Shown piece by piece: positions 1-7,130 of a DNA stretch of 16,702 nt. The DNA is from Cytophagaceae bacterium (lineage in GTDB: Bacteria; Bacteroidota; Bacteroidia; Cytophagales; Cytophagaceae). The notes beneath the pieces were generated by a model. It searched no databases. It had not been told where the DNA came from and saw nothing but the letters and a program-made list of their open reading frames with translations. Position 1 is the first letter of the stretch. Each line of letters opens with the position of its first letter. Location of the stretch: contig JAGKWN010000109.1 in assembly GCA_021151805.1 (NCBI GenBank), positions 1-16,702 on the forward strand, read 5' to 3'. Position numbers and translations under genes: made by a program.

Positions 1-13
1 AGGATAAGAGCTG

Positions 14-91
14 TTCGGTATTTGCAATGCCGAACCCATATAACCCGGATTTGTAATCCGGTTTCACCATGGCCTGTGACACACAGGCCAT
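14..91. repeat. Three-hairpin intergenic repeat unit (copy 1)
   Basis: Three palindromes, each with a 3-nt loop, lie in a row. Arms 14-22/26-34 enclose loop TGC with one mismatch. Arms 45-51/55-61 (CCGGATT/AATCCGG) enclose TGT. Arms 69-78/82-91 (ATGGCCTGTG/CACAGGCCAT) enclose ACA. The order and linkers match the copies between 2895 and 3178. The unit sits just beyond the stop codon of the minus-strand hydratase gene, so its transcript would end in these hairpins. No T-tract follows on the minus strand, so a classical intrinsic terminator is not evident. Confidence 0.8.
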
Positions 92-110
92 CAGCTGTTC
101 GGCATCCACA

Positions 111-890
111 TCACCATTTAATATTTTCCTTATTCAGGAACGAAGCAATACCGCGTTTGCAGTCTTCTGAATTTCTTGCCTGCGCATTCATTTGTGCGGC
201 ATATTCAAGTGCTTTATCCAACGGCAAATCCTGGATCTTAGCCAGCATCTCTTTGGTAAGCTTCATCGACATGGATGAGTTATGGATGATCAGGTGTTCG
301 GCAAATTCCTTTACGGTCTCTGCCAGTTCGCTTTCGTCCGAATCAACAATTGAATGAATGATACCGAAGTTTAGCGCGTCCTGGGCTTTAACCACGTTGC
401 CACTTAACAGCATATGTCGTGCATTGGATTCGCCGATCTTGCGCACAAGAAACGTCATGACGATAGCAGGAATAAAACCGATCCGTGATTCCGTATATCC
501 AAAACTTGCTTCCGGCACGCTGAATGCAAAGTCGCACACGCTTACCAGTCCGCAGCCTCCTGCCAGCGCATGGCCATTCACCTGGGCGATCACAACTTTA
601 TCCAGCGTGTAGATCAGTTTATATAATTCCATCAGGTGGGTGGAATCTACCAGGTTTTCTTCATACGTATTGTTCTGTAGTTGCTGCAGATAATCCAGAT
701 CTGCACCGGCACAAAATACACCCCCTTCGGCTTTCAGTACAATTACTTTAACAGTATCATCGGCAGAGAAAGCTTTGAAACTTTCTTTCAGTTCAGAAAC
801 GAATTGAAAATTAAGCGCGTTTCTTTTTTCAGGCCTGTTCAGGGTAATGTAGCCGATACGGTTATCAATGTGGGTCTGTACAAATTCCAT
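111..890 (-). CDS. Enoyl-CoA hydratase/isomerase family protein (methylglutaconyl-CoA hydratase-like)
   Basis: This is a 259-residue cytoplasmic crotonase-fold enzyme expected to hydrate an enoyl-CoA substrate in fatty-acid or branched amino-acid breakdown. The oxyanion-hole segments are visible as CAGADL (60-65) and HALAGGCGL (107-115). The first catalytic Glu of the family is present as E134 in FGYTES. The second Glu of classical enoyl-CoA hydratases aligns with H159 (SNARHMLLSG), so the chemistry may differ from mitochondrial ECH. From memory, the run FGYTES-IGFIPAIV resembles bacterial proteins annotated as methylglutaconyl-CoA hydratase (leucine degradation); that substrate is an inference. 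The length is normal for the family and the start is ATG. It lies 45 nt downstream of comEC on the same strand and may share its transcript, though the functions are unrelated. Confidence 0.9.
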   Translation of the reverse strand: MEFVQTHIDNRIGYITLNRPEKRNALNFQFVSELKESFKAFSADDTVKVIVLKAEGGVFCAGADLDYLQQLQNNTYEENLVDSTHLMELYKLIYTLDKVVIAQVNGHALAGGCGLVSVCDFAFSVPEASFGYTESRIGFIPAIVMTFLVRKIGESNARHMLLSGNVVKAQDALNFGIIHSIVDSDESELAETVKEFAEHLIIHNSSMSMKLTKEMLAKIQDLPLDKALEYAAQMNAQARNSEDCKRGIASFLNKENIKW

Positions 891-935
891 ATGAGTATCT
901 AAAAGTATGATTAAAGATAAACAGAAATTGTTAAA

Positions 936-2840
936 TCACTTTATCGGGGTAATGTTTTTTACCTGTAAAAGCTGGTGTTTTTTAGGTTTTAAATAGGTGC
1001 TGTCTGCTTTTTTATAGGAGAACACCGTTGCGATAGAATCGTTTATGGCAGTACAGTTCTTTTTACAGATCCAGGCATAGGTGGTAGTATGATCTGCATG
1101 CATAAGTATGCCGGAACTATGCTCCGGCAGCTGAGTAGAGGAAAGGGTTGTGATATTGTAATGCATTTTAAGCCGTGCTTCGTCAAAGGCAGAGAACGGT
1201 TTCTGGTTCAGTACAGCAGCGTCAAGTCCGCTCAGGGCAACCAGGGCCGAACGCTTGGAATTGCAGATGAAGAACGTACTGCTTTTTTGTTCTGCCTGTA
1301 TTTCAGCATACACCCGAAAACTGCTCCAGCACAGGCAAAGCAGCGTACCTGTCAAAACAATTTTCCTGGAAAGTACAAACGGATATTGTATGTAATAAGC
1401 AATGAGCGCAGCTACAAACACGGCTTCCATGGCAGAGAAGGCAAGCGGATGAATCATGCTGTACGGCAGGGTTGCAATAAGATCTGCACAGGACGCGAAT
1501 AGTTCCACGAGCCATTCGGTTATGCTGAAAAGCCAGGGTATATCACCAATGCCCACGATAAAGATGCTGAACATGCTGGCAAATAAAGCGATGGTGGAAA
1601 GCGGGATCAACAATAAGTTGGCCGGAATAAAATATACCGGGAAAGAATGGAAGTGGTAAAGAATAATGGGTAGAGTGGTAACCTGCGCGCATACCGTGAT
1701 GGATACCGCATCGAACAGATAGCGGTATATGTTATTCGTGATGCTGAATAAACCTGCAACAAAGCGATGCAGTGTAAGTATGCCAAGCACGGCAAACACA
1801 GAAAGCTGGAAGCCCAGGTTCCACAGCTGGTATGGACAAAACCACAAGATCAGCACGATGCTCGTGCCGAGTGTATTCAGTCCGCTGCCTTTTTTCCGGA
1901 AAGCATAAGCAATCGCAAACATGCTGCACATAACAGACGAACGAAGTACTGATGCAGAACAGCCGCTAAGCAGCGTGAAATAAAAAAGTACAAACAAGGC
2001 TATTCCCAGAAAGATAAAGCGATGCTTTTGTGACCGGCCGAGTGGGAGAAACAACAGGAAGATCGCTTCATAGATGAGGGCTGTGTGCATACCTGATACG
2101 GCCAGCAAATGTGAGACACCGCTCTTTAAGAAATCATCTTTGGTTTCGCGGTCAAGGTTTTCTTTATACCCCAGCAGCAGACTTTCAGCAAGACCTCTTG
2201 CTGCGGAAGATTTAAAAACAATAGCCGTTGATTTTTTGAATTGCGTGCGACTCGCTGCAATCCTGTGATAGAAGGCTGCGGTGATACTTGAATCCGCTTG
2301 TTTGTTTATGGTGCAAAGTTTCAGCTGATGTGTAATGCCGTTGCCGAATAAAAAAGTTTTATAATCGAACTCAAAGGGCAGGGCAGGAGCTTCAATTACT
2401 TCAGCCTGTTTGTTGGTCATGAATACATCGCCGTACTGAAGATCAAGCGAAGTGTCTTTGCATTGGACAAGATACGTTTCTCTATCCAGCCAACGACCTT
2501 CAGTAAGCTCCGTGGCTTCAAACTGGATCTGGTAGGGTTGGCGTTGCGGAAAAGAAGTAATGCGAAGTGTTTTTACGCCATTCAGATTTTCTCTGTCCTG
2601 CCAGCCCTCTATGCGCAGGATGCCGATTGCCAGCAGCATGATCGCCATGCCGGAGAATATATGCATACGATAGTTGATGCTTCCAGTGCGCATCTGGTAA
2701 ACGATATAGAAGCATGCAGCGATACATGTAGTATATCCGATCCAGGTTGGTACTGAAAGATAATAACCGATGCTGATGCCGATAGCAAGTAAAAATGCAT
2801 ACCGCAACATCGGAATGTTTTTCCGAGAAATTTCCCCCAT
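936..2840 (-). CDS. comEC: ComEC/Rec2-family competence membrane protein
   Basis: This is a 634-residue polytopic inner-membrane protein of the ComEC/Rec2 family, the channel that passes single-stranded transforming DNA into the cytoplasm. Two or three hydrophobic segments at about 11-80 are followed by a soluble DUF4131-type region (about 90-200). The Competence domain then begins with the hallmark SGVSHLLAVSGMH (240-252), followed by many membrane helices to about residue 510. The C-terminal 120 residues are soluble but show no HxHxDH metallo-beta-lactamase signature, so the nuclease-like domain of Bacillus-type ComEC is absent or reduced. From memory this is common in Bacteroidota. The ATG at 2840 opens the longest frame; M11 is an alternative start. 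A repeat-filled gap separates it from the upstream protease gene, so it probably has its own promoter, which I could not identify. Confidence 0.9.
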   Translation of the reverse strand: MGEISRKNIPMLRYAFLLAIGISIGYYLSVPTWIGYTTCIAACFYIVYQMRTGSINYRMHIFSGMAIMLLAIGILRIEGWQDRENLNGVKTLRITSFPQRQPYQIQFEATELTEGRWLDRETYLVQCKDTSLDLQYGDVFMTNKQAEVIEAPALPFEFDYKTFLFGNGITHQLKLCTINKQADSSITAAFYHRIAASRTQFKKSTAIVFKSSAARGLAESLLLGYKENLDRETKDDFLKSGVSHLLAVSGMHTALIYEAIFLLFLPLGRSQKHRFIFLGIALFVLFYFTLLSGCSASVLRSSVMCSMFAIAYAFRKKGSGLNTLGTSIVLILWFCPYQLWNLGFQLSVFAVLGILTLHRFVAGLFSITNNIYRYLFDAVSITVCAQVTTLPIILYHFHSFPVYFIPANLLLIPLSTIALFASMFSIFIVGIGDIPWLFSITEWLVELFASCADLIATLPYSMIHPLAFSAMEAVFVAALIAYYIQYPFVLSRKIVLTGTLLCLCWSSFRVYAEIQAEQKSSTFFICNSKRSALVALSGLDAAVLNQKPFSAFDEARLKMHYNITTLSSTQLPEHSSGILMHADHTTTYAWICKKNCTAINDSIATVFSYKKADSTYLKPKKHQLLQVKNITPIK

Positions 2841-2894
2841 AGCTGATTATAAAAATAGTATTCTATTATAAAATTGTAAAATCGTAAACCCACC

Positions 2895-2917
2895 ATGGTC
2901 TGTGGCACACAGACCAT
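2895..2917. repeat. Hairpin of the CTGTG-CACAG type, solo copy
   Basis: This is a perfect 10-bp palindrome, arms 2895-2904 (ATGGTCTGTG) and 2908-2917, with loop GCA. It is the third hairpin type of the repeat unit, here without the other two. It is followed at 2921-2930 and 2931-2940 by two exact tandem copies of GAAGCTCTTC, the second running into the next unit. Confidence 0.85.
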
Positions 2918-2936
2918 CACGAAGCTCTTCGAAGCT

Positions 2937-3051
2937 CTTCGGAATTTGTAATTCCGAAGCCAGATAAAAAGGGATTTATAATCCCTTAAATATTTCCAAC
3001 TCACCGTGTTCTGTGGCACAGGCCACGGTGAAGTGTCCTGTGTGCCACAGG
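2937..3051. repeat. Three-hairpin intergenic repeat unit (copy 2)
   Basis: Hairpin A has arms 2937-2946/2950-2959 (CTTCGGAATT/AATTCCGAAG) and loop TGT. The linker CCAGATAAAAA follows. Hairpin B has arms 2969-2976/2980-2987 (AAGGGATT/AATCCCTT) and loop TAT. The CACCGTG...CACGGTG arms (3002-3008/3024-3030) enclose a shortened CTGTG-CACAG hairpin. A second CCTGTG/CACAGG hairpin (3037-3042/3046-3051, loop TGC) is then appended. Confidence 0.8.
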
Positions 3052-3072
3052 CCACGGTGAAGATACCGAGCT

Positions 3073-3178
3073 CTTCCGGATTTGTAATCCGGAAGCCAGA
3101 TAAAAGGGATTTACAATCCCTCCTTCACCATGCTCTGTGGCTCCGCCGAGGCTTCACCAGTGTTCTGTGTGCCACAGA
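3073..3178. repeat. Three-hairpin intergenic repeat unit (copy 3)
   Basis: Hairpin A has perfect 10-bp arms 3073-3082/3086-3095 (CTTCCGGATT/AATCCGGAAG) and loop TGT. The linker CCAGATAAAA is the same as in copy 2. Hairpin B has arms 3105-3111/3115-3121 and loop TAC. A degenerate CACCATG segment follows at about 3126. The last hairpin has arms TCTGTG/CACAGA at 3164-3169/3173-3178 and loop TGC. It ends about 20 nt from the protease stop codon, so it would form in that transcript's 3' end. Confidence 0.8.
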
Positions 3179-3200
3179 CCACGGTAAAAAGCCCATCTGT

Positions 3201-5078
3201 CTATTGCTTCACAATCCGCTTAACAACTTTTTCATCACCATCAGACACCAATATAAAATATACGCCGCTGGCTAAAAAAGAAAGATCCAGCACTTTGTTG
3301 GTACTGTAAATATTCTGGTCGTGTGCCTGGTGTACAGACTGACCCAGTGTATTGTACACCATGTAGTCAACGTTTTTGGAGCCGGAAAATATTGTCTGCA
3401 CAGTCAGCTGTCCGCTTGTAGGGCTGGGATATACAGTAACGTCGAGCGTGTTTGAAATAAATCCGAAGTTTATGTTATCCAGGTAGAAAGTATTAATGCC
3501 TTTTGAATACGAAACGAATTTAACACGTAAGGCAGGACTGTTTACATAGTTTCCCAGGTTCAATACAGTCGTTATCCATTCATTCGCTGCAGGTATGAAA
3601 TCTGCGCGCGGGTTTTGTGTGCTGCTGAAATCGCTGCCGTAAAATGTTTTCAGTTCTGCCCAGCTGTTGTCGCAGCCGGTAGAGACATACACGACGATGC
3701 TGTCTGTGTTGCCGTTTAACGTCAGAGGGCTATATGCCCAGTCGAACCGTAAGACAGGTGTATGCGTATTTTGAATCTTGATGAATGGAGATACCATGCT
3801 GAACATATACTTATGTGTTGCAGGATCGGACATCATATAAATACTGTCATTGGTAACAGCCGTGCTATAGCTTCCCTCTCCATAGCCGCTGTAAGAACTG
3901 AGCTCAAAGCCCGGCGTGAAGGTGCTGGAACTGTTTGGATTTAATAAGATCCAGCCGCCGCTGTTTAAATCACCGTCTTCAAAATCTTTCACAAGAGGAA
4001 GTTTTTTTAACGCAGGTATGCTGCAGCAGCCAAGGGAATTCAGTAAGGCCGCGCGGCGCGTGCTCAGTTCAATGGAAGAGCGCATCCGTGTTTTCTGGTC
4101 TTCTGTAAATAAGTTCATGCAGGCATCATCCGAATATTCCATGTAGTTCTGGATCATACGGGCTGGCGTGCATACTACCGCGCCTGTTCCTGTAGGCACC
4201 ATGCTGCAGGTAGGATATCTGCTGTAGAAGTGATTGCCGCAGGTAGGAGTATCATCACAATAATCAGTCATCGAGCAATCACCGCTATCGTACGTAGGGC
4301 CCCAGGGATGGAACAAACCAAACCAATGACCCACTTCATGCGTTGCTGTTCTTCCCAGGTTGTATTCAGTCAATAATGTGCCGGTCGTACCAAATGCCTT
4401 GTAATGTATAACAACACCATCCGTTTCTGCAGCGCCGTCAGACGGACTTAAGCCGGGGATACTGGCAGCACCGGGCGACTGGGCTACGCCAAGTGTGCCT
4501 CCGCTCAGATTACATACCCAGATATTCAGGTATTGGTCGCTTGGCCAATAGGAAATACTGCTTAGCAGATCTACATCACCTAATGCATTATAGCTTGATT
4601 GGTTGTAATAGTTACGCGTGATGCCTGAAGTTGCCATTCCATTTGGATCAACATTGGCCAGGCAGAACTGCAGTTTAACATTTGCCGCAACAGACTTGAA
4701 CATCGCCGGCGTATTGGCGGTGTCTGCATTCAGGCGCTTGTAATCGTTATTGAGTACGGTCAGTTGCGAGAAAATCTGCGCATCGCTGATGTTGGGATTA
4801 TTATTGCCTCCAATAGTACCGGCAGTATTGTTGTGAATGATATGGATCACAACAGGTATTTTTATAATGGTATCTCCGAAGGTAGAAGTTCTTAACGATC
4901 CCTGGCGCTGGTGTGCCGTCAATCGTTGTTCAAACGCCTGGATCTGTTTGTATGCTTCCGGTTTCGTTGCTTTTAAATGATCCATATAGGCTGCAGAGCC
5001 GCAACGGTCACCGGTTTGCGCGATGCTTATACCGCATGTGTAAAAAAAAGCAGAAAAAATGAGTAACTGTTTTATCAT
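3201..5078 (-). CDS. Secreted M43 (pappalysin/cytophagalysin-type) metalloprotease with T9SS sorting domain
   Basis: This is a 625-residue secreted zinc protease. A signal peptide (about 1-20, ending SIA before Q21) directs Sec export. The catalytic domain (about 70-345) carries HEVGHWFGLFH, with zinc ligands H247, H251 and H257 and catalytic E248. The Met-turn is NYMEYSDD (M313), followed by the M43-type C-M-x-LFT-x-DQ pattern. A beta-rich jelly-roll-like region (about 365-540) contains FEDGD. A type A type IX secretion sorting domain (about 547-625: YPSPTSGQLTV, YNTLGQ, LASGVYFI, ending KRIVKQ) would be removed on crossing the outer membrane. The substrate is unknown. Its ATG overlaps the phoH stop in an ATGA arrangement (5075-5078), implying coupled translation with a cytoplasmic protein, which is an odd partner. 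Confidence 0.93.
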   Translation of the reverse strand: MIKQLLIFSAFFYTCGISIAQTGDRCGSAAYMDHLKATKPEAYKQIQAFEQRLTAHQRQGSLRTSTFGDTIIKIPVVIHIIHNNTAGTIGGNNNPNISDAQIFSQLTVLNNDYKRLNADTANTPAMFKSVAANVKLQFCLANVDPNGMATSGITRNYYNQSSYNALGDVDLLSSISYWPSDQYLNIWVCNLSGGTLGVAQSPGAASIPGLSPSDGAAETDGVVIHYKAFGTTGTLLTEYNLGRTATHEVGHWFGLFHPWGPTYDSGDCSMTDYCDDTPTCGNHFYSRYPTCSMVPTGTGAVVCTPARMIQNYMEYSDDACMNLFTEDQKTRMRSSIELSTRRAALLNSLGCCSIPALKKLPLVKDFEDGDLNSGGWILLNPNSSSTFTPGFELSSYSGYGEGSYSTAVTNDSIYMMSDPATHKYMFSMVSPFIKIQNTHTPVLRFDWAYSPLTLNGNTDSIVVYVSTGCDNSWAELKTFYGSDFSSTQNPRADFIPAANEWITTVLNLGNYVNSPALRVKFVSYSKGINTFYLDNINFGFISNTLDVTVYPSPTSGQLTVQTIFSGSKNVDYMVYNTLGQSVHQAHDQNIYSTNKVLDLSFLASGVYFILVSDGDEKVVKRIVKQ

Positions 5079-6055
5079 TCGTTTTTAAGTTGTTCTTTTT
5101 CGTAAGCTTCCAGAATGCGCTCCACCAGCTTGTGGCGCATCACATCCTTTTTGTCCAGTTCAATCTGGGCAATACCCGGTATGTTCTTTAAAATCGTTGT
5201 AGCCTCCACCAGGCCCGATTTCTGGTTGCGCGGCAAATCAATCTGCGAGCGGTCTCCGGTTACCACCATCTTGCAGTTGTTGCCCATACGCGTCAGGAAC
5301 ATTTTGATCTGCATGGCCGTTGTGTTCTGCGCTTCATCCAGCAGGATAAATGCACCATGCAACGTGCGCCCCCGCATATAGGCTAACGGCGCAATTTCAA
5401 TAACGTTGTTCTCGTAATAATATTTTAATTTCTCTGCCGGAATCATGTCTTCCAGCGCATCGTAAATCGGACGTAAATACGGGTCGATCTTCTCTTTCAG
5501 GTCGCCCGGCAGGAAGCCCAGGCTTTCACCCGCTTCAACCGCGGGGCGCGTAATGATGATCTTCTTAACCTCTTTGTTTTTAAGCGCCTTCACAGCCAGC
5601 GCCACCGAGATATACGTCTTGCCCGTACCGGCCGGACCGATCACAAACATCAGGTCATTCTCGCGGATGCCTTTTACGATCTTCTGCTGGTTCAGCGTAC
5701 GAGCCTTGATGATGATGCCTTTGTTGCCGTGCAGGATCACGTCGTCATCTGCAGCAGCATTGCCGTCGGCAGGAGCCGTGCCGTCCTGCGTGGCGATCTC
5801 CTCCGGACTTAGAATCGAGCGGATGTATTTTTCATCCAGGTAGCCGTAGCGGTGGAAATAGATCTGCAGTGTATCGATCACGTCAGAGATGCGCTGCACC
5901 TCCAGCATGCTGCCGATGATCTTGATTTCGTTGCCGCGGCTGATGATCTTCGACTTCGGGAAAGCCGTAATAACTTCGTTGATGTTTTTGTTATGGACAC
6001 CCATGAATTCTGCTACAGGCAGGTCTTCAAGGCTGATTATTTTTTCTACGATCAA
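5075..6055 (-). CDS. phoH: PhoH-family P-loop ATPase
   Basis: This 326-residue cytoplasmic protein belongs to the PhoH/PhoL family, ATPases linked to RNA metabolism and ribosome biogenesis. The N-terminal 75 residues resemble the KH-like segment of this family (FPKSKIISRGNEIKIIG). A low-complexity Ala/Asp linker follows (about 92-106). The ATPase core shows Walker A GPAGTGKT (140-147), Walker B ILLDEAQN (237-244) and the motif VTGDRSQIDLP (265-275). The start is unusual: no ATG exists upstream of the conserved region, and the best candidate is TTG at 6055. Upstream CTG and ATT codons are open before a TAA at 6068-6070. It is the first gene of a two-gene unit with the protease and is divergent from the SAM-dependent gene across 111 bp. 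Confidence 0.93.
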   Translation of the reverse strand: MIVEKIISLEDLPVAEFMGVHNKNINEVITAFPKSKIISRGNEIKIIGSMLEVQRISDVIDTLQIYFHRYGYLDEKYIRSILSPEEIATQDGTAPADGNAAADDDVILHGNKGIIIKARTLNQQKIVKGIRENDLMFVIGPAGTGKTYISVALAVKALKNKEVKKIIITRPAVEAGESLGFLPGDLKEKIDPYLRPIYDALEDMIPAEKLKYYYENNVIEIAPLAYMRGRTLHGAFILLDEAQNTTAMQIKMFLTRMGNNCKMVVTGDRSQIDLPRNQKSGLVEATTILKNIPGIAQIELDKKDVMRHKLVERILEAYEKEQLKNE

Positions 6056-6166
6056 TGCAATCAGTATTTATTGTTAAAATAACACGATAAAAAAGCTTAC
6101 ATTTACTTTACGAATAAACCGTAAGCGCTTCTAACAAATATACTAAAAAGACGAGTCTGGTTCATC

Positions 6167-6946
6167 ATGGCTATTATTACTTTTATGTCCGATTTTGGCT
6201 GGCGGGATCCCTACGTGGCATCCATCAAGGCAAAAATTTTATCGGTCAATCATACCATGCAGGTCATTGACATTACGCACGAGATCGAGCATTTCAACAT
6301 TCCCCATGCGGCCTATGTAATGCGCAACATCTTCCGTGATTTTCCCAAGGGCAGCGTGCACCTGGTATGCGTCAATACACCCATTTCCCGCAAGGAAAAA
6401 CTCGTGGCCATCAAGCTTGAAGAACATTATTTTGTAGGCATCGACAACGGCTTCTTTTCCCTGCTAAGCGACAAGCAGCCCACCGTGATGGTGGAGCTGC
6501 GCAAAGACGATAAATATTCACCCCTGTTTCCGGAACGCAGTACCCTGGCCACCATGGCTGTGGCCTTAGCGAGCGGCAGTTCCATTTACAACCTCGGCGT
6601 GGAGCTGAAGAGCCTCGGCACCATGATGCTGCCGCAGGTAAAAGTAACGAAGAGCCAGATCTGGGGCCGCGTCATCCATGTGGATCATTATGGCAACCTC
6701 ATCACCAACATCACCCGCGAGATGTTTGATAAAGTGCACGAAGCCCGGCCGTATTCGGTCCTGTTTTCACGCGAGCAGCTCGAAACCATTTCAACCGCCT
6801 ATAATTCAGTGGAAAGCGGGGAGTGCGTAGCGGTATTTAACAGCAGCGGCAACCTCGAGATCGCCATTTGCCACGGCAACGCCTCCGAACTCCTCGGCCT
6901 GCAGTACGACAGCCAGGTGCAGATCAAATTTGCGGAGAGCTTCTAG
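6167..6946 (+). CDS. SAM hydroxide adenosyltransferase-family protein (DUF62, chlorinase/fluorinase superfamily)
   Basis: This 259-residue protein belongs to the fold shared by bacterial fluorinase, chlorinase and SAM hydroxide adenosyltransferase. Seen directly are the N-terminal ITFMSDFGWRDPYV (4-17), VGIDNGFFSLL (90-100) and the C-terminal-domain motif GRVIHVDHYGNLITNI. The family's usual VDPGVG segment reads VNTPIS (69-74), so Asn70 replaces the expected catalytic Asp. The region that normally carries the catalytic His (FHGRDIFAP-like) reads FPERSTLAT (121-129), with Pro122 in its place. The DUF62 Asp-Arg-His triad therefore seems incomplete, and enzymatic activity cannot be assumed. Related Bacteroidota proteins may share this; I cannot check. 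The ATG at 6167 fits the family N-terminus. No clear promoter or ribosome-binding site was found in 6056-6166. Confidence 0.88.
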   Translation: MAIITFMSDFGWRDPYVASIKAKILSVNHTMQVIDITHEIEHFNIPHAAYVMRNIFRDFPKGSVHLVCVNTPISRKEKLVAIKLEEHYFVGIDNGFFSLLSDKQPTVMVELRKDDKYSPLFPERSTLATMAVALASGSSIYNLGVELKSLGTMMLPQVKVTKSQIWGRVIHVDHYGNLITNITREMFDKVHEARPYSVLFSREQLETISTAYNSVESGECVAVFNSSGNLEIAICHGNASELLGLQYDSQVQIKFAESF

Positions 6947-6949
6947 TAG

Positions 6950-7088
6950 CTAGGTACTAGTTACTAGACTGAGGATTTTTTTATATACTTTGGTCTAGTG
7001 ACTGCAACTACCACCTAGAAACTTTTTAATCTAAGTAATTGGTAACTAATTTTCTACATTCTAGTCTAGCAACTAGTACCTAGTAACT
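6950..7088. repeat. CTAG-rich inverted and direct repeats
   Basis: The left arm 6950-6970 is the reverse complement of 7063-7083, with 20 of 21 positions matching. A degenerate direct copy of the right arm lies at about 6991-7022 (GTCTAG, CAACTA, ACCTAG and AACT in the same order). The array fills the space between the DUF62-family gene and the tRNA promoter. A transcript could fold into a long stem with a loop of about 92 nt. It may act in termination, or it may be a decayed intergenic repeat family. Confidence 0.75.
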
Positions 7089-7099
7089 GGCAACTATAA

Positions 7100-7130
7100 T
7101 TTGTTTTTTCAGCCAAAATTTCTACTTTTG
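7100..7130 (+). promoter_or_regulatory. Bacteroidota-type promoter for tRNA-Leu
   Basis: TTTG at 7100-7103 and TACTTTTG at 7123-7130 match the Bacteroidota primary-sigma consensus (TTTG and TAnnTTTG) exactly, with a 19-nt spacer. Transcription should start a few bases after 7130, about 30 nt before the mature tRNA. The stop codon of the antisense recombinase frame falls next to this box. Confidence 0.8.

Larger units (their letters stand above)
2841..3200. other. Repeat-filled intergenic gap, no gene
   Basis: This 360-bp gap lies between comEC and the protease gene, both on the minus strand. It contains no plausible gene. Almost all of it beyond 2890 consists of small palindromes and their linkers, listed separately. 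The comEC promoter should lie in the A+T-rich stretch 2841-2885, but no clear TAnnTTTG box is visible on the minus strand. Confidence 0.8.

Noticed and set aside
22..902. Plus-strand ORFs opposite the hydratase gene (22-357, 358-612, 524-751, 681-902)
   Set aside because: They are shadow frames of a clear crotonase gene, with no recognisable domains.
2895..3178. CRISPR array
   Set aside because: The repeated parts are palindromes of different types with conserved linkers. There are no uniform repeats or unique spacers, and no cas genes.
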